Below the pieces are notes generated by a model. It saw nothing but the letters and a program-made list of their open reading frames with translations. It did not search any database and was not told where the DNA came from. A program made the translations under genes and the position numbers. A stretch of 16,627 nt of DNA from JBGPYB01 sp041493035 (GTDB lineage Bacteria; Acidobacteriota; Vicinamibacteria; Fen-336): contig JBGPYB010000107.1 of assembly GCA_041493035.1 (NCBI GenBank), forward strand, positions 1 to 16,627, given 5' to 3'. Every line of letters begins with the position of its first letter. The first letter of the stretch is position 1. This document shows positions 13,136 to 16,627 of the stretch, piece after piece.

Positions 13136-14251
13136 ATGCTGGCTCACGCTCGAGAGCTGCACCGCACCCTTGCCTACGGATCCGCGACCATTGCGCTCCG
13201 CTCGAGCGATACGGCCGCAGCTGACTGGCTCCTGGAGGTCCTGCAGCCGTGGTTTGCGCCCACTCCGAGCGCCGCAGACTGGCACGTGAGGCTCTCGAGC
13301 TCCCGCGATGCGTACGCCGACCTGAGTGCTCGGCGCCCCCTCGATGCTGCTCCGCGCGCGTGTTTCGCGCTCGACCAGGAGGTGGTCTCCTTCCCTGCCT
13401 GGCCCACCGGTGACGGACTCACCGTCAGCGACGCGGAGCGGTCCTGCTTCCTGAGGATCACCCCGTTCGAGGTTGACCTGACCGGGGATCCCCGGACGCG
13501 CAGATGGCGATTCACGTCGATGTGGGTGTGTCAGGAGATCGCGGCCACTCGCCTCCGCCGGACGCAGCTGGACGTCCATGCTGCGGCCGTCGAAGCGGCC
13601 GGCCGGGCCATTCTGATCGTCGGCCCCAAGGGAGCGGGCAAGACCACGCTATCCCTCCACCTTCTGCGCTCGGGGCGCTGTCGCATGATGGCCAACGATC
13701 GTGCCTTCGTCGGTCGCGCCGGCACATCCGTCGTGGTCCGTGGGATGCCCACGGCGGTGAAGGTCCGCCCGCCCACACTGGCTGGGTTTCCCGAGCTGCG
13801 TCGAGGTCTCCCGCCCGTGGAGCGCCCGTATCTCCATACTCTCGACGAGCTTGCGAGCATGGTGACCGGTGACGGAGTACCCGAGTCCACGGAGTTCGCG
13901 CTGAGTCCGGCACAGGTTGCGCACCAGCTTCGGGTCGAGCCCCTCGGTTCGGCGCCGCTGGGCGCGATCGTGTTTCCGCACATCAGAACCGACGTCGCGG
14001 GCTGGGACGCCGAGCGGCTTGCCCCGAAGGAGGTCGGCGCGCGGATCCTGGCCAATCTCTACGGGGGCTCGTCTGCCCGTTTCGGCTCGACGATCTTCGA
14101 GGACCTCGACGGGGGCCGGAGCCTACCCTCGCGAAGCCTGAGTGACGAGCTCGCGGAGGCAGCCCCCGGGTACCGGCTCGCCATGGGGCAGCACGCCTAC
14201 GCCGAGCCCAGCTTCAGCGAACGGCTCCTGGAGACCCTCCTGCCGTCATGA
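13136..14251 (+). CDS. HprK-like P-loop kinase
   Basis: A 371-aa protein whose second half is an HPr-kinase/phosphorylase-like P-loop domain. VHAAAVEAAGRAILIVGPKG (His148 onward) leads into the Walker A loop GPKGAGKTT (163-171), followed by LSLHLLRSG and MMANDRAFV (Asn187-Asp188-Arg189), the pattern of HprK-related kinases. PTAVKVRPPTLAGFPELRRG and LGAIVFPHI follow. The first 130 residues (tryptophan-containing, HVRLSSS, RSCFLRITPF) form an N-terminal domain typical of this non-HPr branch. Relatives phosphorylate lasso peptides or act in HPr-rel and exopolysaccharide loci; the substrate here is unknown. No HPr or PqqD-like partner was seen nearby. The ATG at 13136 is 2 bases after the small ORF's stop, with AGAGG farther upstream. 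Its stop overlaps the next gene's start (ATGA). Confidence 0.85.
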   Translation: MLAHARELHRTLAYGSATIALRSSDTAAADWLLEVLQPWFAPTPSAADWHVRLSSSRDAYADLSARRPLDAAPRACFALDQEVVSFPAWPTGDGLTVSDAERSCFLRITPFEVDLTGDPRTRRWRFTSMWVCQEIAATRLRRTQLDVHAAAVEAAGRAILIVGPKGAGKTTLSLHLLRSGRCRMMANDRAFVGRAGTSVVVRGMPTAVKVRPPTLAGFPELRRGLPPVERPYLHTLDELASMVTGDGVPESTEFALSPAQVAHQLRVEPLGSAPLGAIVFPHIRTDVAGWDAERLAPKEVGARILANLYGGSSARFGSTIFEDLDGGRSLPSRSLSDELAEAAPGYRLAMGQHAYAEPSFSERLLETLLPS

Positions 14252-15105
14252 CCGCGCTGCTGGAGGTGAGGCGCGAGATCGACCGGGCGCTTGCGCAGCA
14301 CGGGCTGAGACCCCGCCGGGTCGTCCTGATCTCCCCGCTCAAGGAACGCAAAGGGATCCGCTTTGCCTATCGAGTTGACCTCGAGGACGGGCGCACGGTC
14401 AAGGCGCGGCACTTCGGCAGCGAGGAGGGCGCGCGCCGACTCTTCGAGCTGGGCGCCGGTCTGGGGGCGGCCTTTGCGCGTCCGCTGGCACAGTACGGGC
14501 CCGTGCTCGTCGAGGAGTGGATCGAGGGCACATCGCTCGGGGACTGCGAAGCGGCGGCATGGGCAGAGGACGCCGGGATCCTGCTGGGCCGGCTTCACAC
14601 GACCCCGCTCGGCGCGGAGGACCCGCCGACCTCCAGCACGCAAAGGTGGAGAGAAGCCGCGGAGTCGGACTTGGCGCTCATCAGTCTAGCCGGGAAGCTC
14701 TCGGCGGGTGACGTGGCGTCCCTCCAATCCGAGATTGCCCGGCGCGATCCCGAGGTGGCTCGGGTTGTTCTTATTCACAAGGACTTCTGTGCCGAGAATA
14801 TGCTGATCGACGCCCGCGGCCGACTCCGGATCATCGACAACGAGCAACTGGAGATCGCGCCGGCCGCCTTCGACCTCGGACGCACCTTCCATCGCTGGCC
14901 GATGTCGGACGAGACGTGGACGCGTTTCCTTCGAGGGTACCGGTCATCCGCGCTCATGGAGCCCGAAGCGATCGCCTTCTGGAGGATCGTTGCGTCCCTG
15001 GAGACCAGCAGAGTCTTCCTCCAGCGATTTCCCGAGCGCCTCGACGCCTCGCTCGGACTGCTCCGACGCTTCGCGGAAGGCAAGAGCCTTTCGGATTCGC
15101 CGTGA
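14248..15105 (+). CDS. APH-fold kinase (aminoglycoside phosphotransferase-like)
   Basis: A 285-aa protein with the eukaryotic-like kinase fold found in aminoglycoside phosphotransferases, choline kinases and sugar or homoserine kinases. FAYRVDLEDGRTVKARHFGS supplies the ATP-binding strand with a Lys (VKARH). VLVEEWIEGTSLGD is the hinge. The catalytic loop is VLIHKDFCAENMLID (His177, Asp179, Asn184) and the metal-binding motif is RIIDNEQL (Asp197, Glu199), followed by AAFDLGRTFHRWP. All catalytic positions are present, so it should be active. The acceptor is unknown; in this setting a sugar, a glycolipid or a peptide residue are the options, and antibiotic resistance is less likely. The start overlaps the HprK-like gene by ATGA, and its stop overlaps the next gene by GTGA, so expression is translationally coupled on both sides. 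Confidence 0.87.
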   Translation: MTALLEVRREIDRALAQHGLRPRRVVLISPLKERKGIRFAYRVDLEDGRTVKARHFGSEEGARRLFELGAGLGAAFARPLAQYGPVLVEEWIEGTSLGDCEAAAWAEDAGILLGRLHTTPLGAEDPPTSSTQRWREAAESDLALISLAGKLSAGDVASLQSEIARRDPEVARVVLIHKDFCAENMLIDARGRLRIIDNEQLEIAPAAFDLGRTFHRWPMSDETWTRFLRGYRSSALMEPEAIAFWRIVASLETSRVFLQRFPERLDASLGLLRRFAEGKSLSDSP

Positions 15106-16307
15106 CCCAATCCGTCGTAGTCGTCTGCATGCAGGGGGTCGGACACCTCCAGGCCCTCCTGCCGGTCATCGAGAGCCTGCGCGCCCGCGGCCGCACGGTG
15201 CACGTGCTGACCCATGCCGACTTCCGAACGAAGGTCGAGCGGGCTGGCGCGTGCTTCGTCGATCTCTTTGCCCGGCGTCCGATCGAGCGGGCTGACGCGA
15301 CATCGATCCCGGTCCCCAGCCGGTTCGTCAGTTTCGCCGGCGTGTACGCCGACAGTCTGGTGGAGGAGGTCGCGGCGCTCGCGCCCGCATTGATCGTCTA
15401 CGATACCTTCTCGGTGGTGGGACCTGTGATCGCCCGGCGCCTCGGCATTCCATACGTCAACGTGTGCCCCAACCACGCGCCGGTCCCCTCACGCGTGATC
15501 GCGGCGCTGCGCGAGGATCCAAGGGTCGCCATCTCCGACGAGTGCTGGGCGGCGGTCAAGTGTCTCCAAGAAGTTCACGGGATCAGCAATGCGAGCCCGT
15601 TCTTGTACGCCGAGGCCCTCAGTCCCTTTCTGAACCTCTATCCTGAGCCGGAGGAGTTCCTCGACGAGAAGGACCATGCCGCCTTCGAGCCGATGGCCTT
15701 TTTCGGCTCGATCGCGCCGACTCTCCAGCCGGACAGCACGATCGCCGTGTTCCCTCGCCCCCGCCGGAAGCTCCGCATCTACGTCGCGTTCGGAACCGTA
15801 GTCTGGTGGTACTTCGAGGCGGTGGCGCGGGCGGCATTGAGTGCCGTCGCGGATACCTGTGCCGACCTCGACGTCGACGTCGTGATCGGCCTGGGAGGCC
15901 ATCGGCTCGACGCGGCCACGCGCGCCGCACTTCTGCGCCCGAACGTGCAGGTGTTCGAGTACGCTGATCAGTGGGCCGCCCTTCGGGAAGCCGACGTCTT
16001 CGTCACCCACAACGGTCTCAATTCGACGCACGAGGCGATCTTTCACGAAGTGCCGATGATCTCCTACCCTCTGTTCAGCGACCAGCCCGCGCTGGCTCGC
16101 CGTTGCCAGGATCTCGGCCTCGCAGTGCCGCTGGTCAGCGTACCGGGCGCGCCTGTCAGGGGGGACGCGCTGCGCGCAGCGCTCCGGCGGTTGACGGACG
16201 ACCGAGACGGGGTGGCTGCGAGCCTGGCCGAGGCTCGCTCTTGGGAGCTACGAACGATCGCTGGTCGGAGCGCGGTCGTTGACCGCATCCTGGCGTTGAG
16301 CAGGTAG
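15102..16307 (+). CDS. GT1-type glycosyltransferase (MGT/UGT-like)
   Basis: A 401-aa inverting glycosyltransferase of the macrolide/UDP-glucuronosyl transferase type (GT-B fold). The N-terminus VVVVCMQGVGHLQALLPVIE is the acceptor-domain start with the GHxxP-like turn, and the probable catalytic His lies in QGVGHLQ. The C-terminal donor-binding motif is clear: YADQWAALREADVFVTHNG, then STHEAIFHEVPMISYPLFSDQ with His303 and Asp327-Gln328, the residues that hold the nucleotide and sugar. The motif usually reads THGGxxST; here it is THNGLNST. Such enzymes decorate lipids, natural products or glycans with one sugar. The GTG at 15102 overlaps the kinase stop (GTGA) and gives the normal family N-terminus. 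The frame runs open to 14916, but that is antisense-free overlap with the kinase gene. It is the last gene of the operon. Confidence 0.92.
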   Translation: MTQSVVVVCMQGVGHLQALLPVIESLRARGRTVHVLTHADFRTKVERAGACFVDLFARRPIERADATSIPVPSRFVSFAGVYADSLVEEVAALAPALIVYDTFSVVGPVIARRLGIPYVNVCPNHAPVPSRVIAALREDPRVAISDECWAAVKCLQEVHGISNASPFLYAEALSPFLNLYPEPEEFLDEKDHAAFEPMAFFGSIAPTLQPDSTIAVFPRPRRKLRIYVAFGTVVWWYFEAVARAALSAVADTCADLDVDVVIGLGGHRLDAATRAALLRPNVQVFEYADQWAALREADVFVTHNGLNSTHEAIFHEVPMISYPLFSDQPALARRCQDLGLAVPLVSVPGAPVRGDALRAALRRLTDDRDGVAASLAEARSWELRTIAGRSAVVDRILALSR

Positions 16308-16313
16308 AACGGC

Positions 16314-16331
16314 GCAACCGAAGAGGGTTGC
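16314..16331. terminator. Small hairpin after the operon
   Basis: GCAACC and GGTTGC flank GAAGAG, a 6-bp stem starting 7 bases after the last glycosyltransferase stop. It is not followed by a T-run and may work together with the stronger hairpin just downstream. Confidence 0.35.
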
Positions 16332-16342
16332 CTAGCCCGCCT

Positions 16343-16360
16343 CCCCGTCGGCCGGCGGGG
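16343..16360. terminator. GC hairpin between convergent genes
   Basis: CCCCGTC (16343-16349) pairs with GGCGGGG (16354-16360) with one T-G wobble around a GGCC loop. It lies between the forward operon end (16307) and the reverse gene end (16381), where a shared bidirectional terminator is expected. There is no T-run on either side. Confidence 0.45.
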
Positions 16361-16380
16361 ATGACAGTCGGGGTCGCGGG

Positions 16381-16627
16381 CTACGGGCCGACCTTGGTGC
16401 AGATCGCCGTCGCCGCGACCATCCAGTTGCCGGCGTACGGGCTCACCTCTCCCGCGTGGGCGATCCATCCGTTCCCGCCCCCGCCCGGCTCGCTGCGAAT
16501 CAATGCCAGCTCGGTCGTCTGCGGGGACATGTATGCGCCGCCGCCCGTGGCCTTCTTCCCGGGTGGGCACGGGGCGAACGCGAGCTTGTTCGGGTTGCTG
16601 TCGAGCGGACCCTCGACGTAGACGTAC
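16381..16627 (-). CDS. Probable secreted protein, C-terminal part
   Basis: The last 81 codons of a reverse-strand gene whose start lies beyond the window, ending with TAG at 16383-16381. The sequence YVYVEGPLDSNPNKLAFAPC is followed by PPGKKATGGGAYM, then NGWIAHAGEVSPYAGNWMV and ATAICTKVGP. The pattern Cys-Pro-x-Gly-x-x-x-x-GGGA, a GW in the middle and a final AxAIC seems to match a beta-rich repeat found at the ends of many secreted bacterial proteins of unknown function; the two Cys could form a disulfide. Low charge and abundant Gly/Pro/Ala support an extracellular location. Function cannot be given. It is convergent with the glycosyltransferase operon and so is probably not part of it. 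Confidence 0.65.
   Translation of the reverse strand, partial: YVYVEGPLDSNPNKLAFAPCPPGKKATGGGAYMSPQTTELALIRSEPGGGGNGWIAHAGEVSPYAGNWMVAATAICTKVGP

Noticed and set aside
13136..14251. Genuine HPr kinase/phosphorylase of carbon catabolite control
   Set aside because: The long N-terminal domain and the surrounding genes differ from HprK, and no HPr or PTS gene is nearby; the HprK-related branch fits better.
14248..15105. Antibiotic-resistance aminoglycoside phosphotransferase
   Set aside because: Only the general kinase-fold motifs are present, and it is coupled inside a glycosyltransferase operon, so a biosynthetic kinase is more likely.

Overview
The window is high-GC bacterial DNA (about two thirds G+C by eye) with long stretches of decayed or empty sequence between genes. 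It looks like a free-living, probably soil-type bacterium. The GroEL tail, the gene mix and the loose spacing would fit Rokubacteria/Methylomirabilota or a deltaproteobacterial lineage, but nothing here fixes the taxonomy. No transposase, tRNA, rRNA or CRISPR array was seen.

Layout. (1) 1-705: the 3' end of groEL and a perfect hairpin behind it. (2) 706-2054: gene debris, namely a reverse-strand TPR-like conserved protein with three in-frame stops and a shifted FAD-dependent oxidoreductase C-terminus. (3) 2107-3633: a PaaK-like adenylate-forming ligase. (4) 4161-4568: a stand-alone response-regulator receiver domain. (5) 4908-5962: a possible 45-aa ORF overlapping an atypical cysteine-synthase-family PLP enzyme. 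(6) 6170-6307: a lipoprotein N-terminal remnant. (7) 6509-9130: a divergent pair, a BBE-type FAD oxidoreductase (reverse) and an AraC-family regulator (forward), sharing a 180-bp control region with a repeated octamer. (8) 9378-9530: a luciferase-like monooxygenase remnant. (9) 9911-16307: a surface-glycan or peptide-modification type locus. It has a PF14907-type nucleotidyltransferase on the reverse strand, then on the forward strand a pyruvyl-transferase-like remnant, a GT4 glycosyltransferase, a 22-codon ORF with an ideal ribosome binding site, an HprK-like P-loop kinase, an APH-fold kinase and a GT1-type glycosyltransferase. (10) 16381-16627: the C-terminus of a reverse-strand, probably secreted protein, meeting the locus tail to tail.

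The last forward genes are tightly packed: 10 nt, 2 nt, an ATGA overlap and a GTGA overlap. They are almost certainly one translation-coupled operon. HprK-like kinases next to PF14907 nucleotidyltransferases are known from lasso-peptide tailoring clusters and from exopolysaccharide/HPr-rel type loci. The pyruvyl-transferase-like remnant and the two glycosyltransferases favour the glycan reading. The tiny ORF and two unrelated kinase folds leave a modified-peptide system open. At least five decayed gene ends in 16.6 kb show a region undergoing gene loss.
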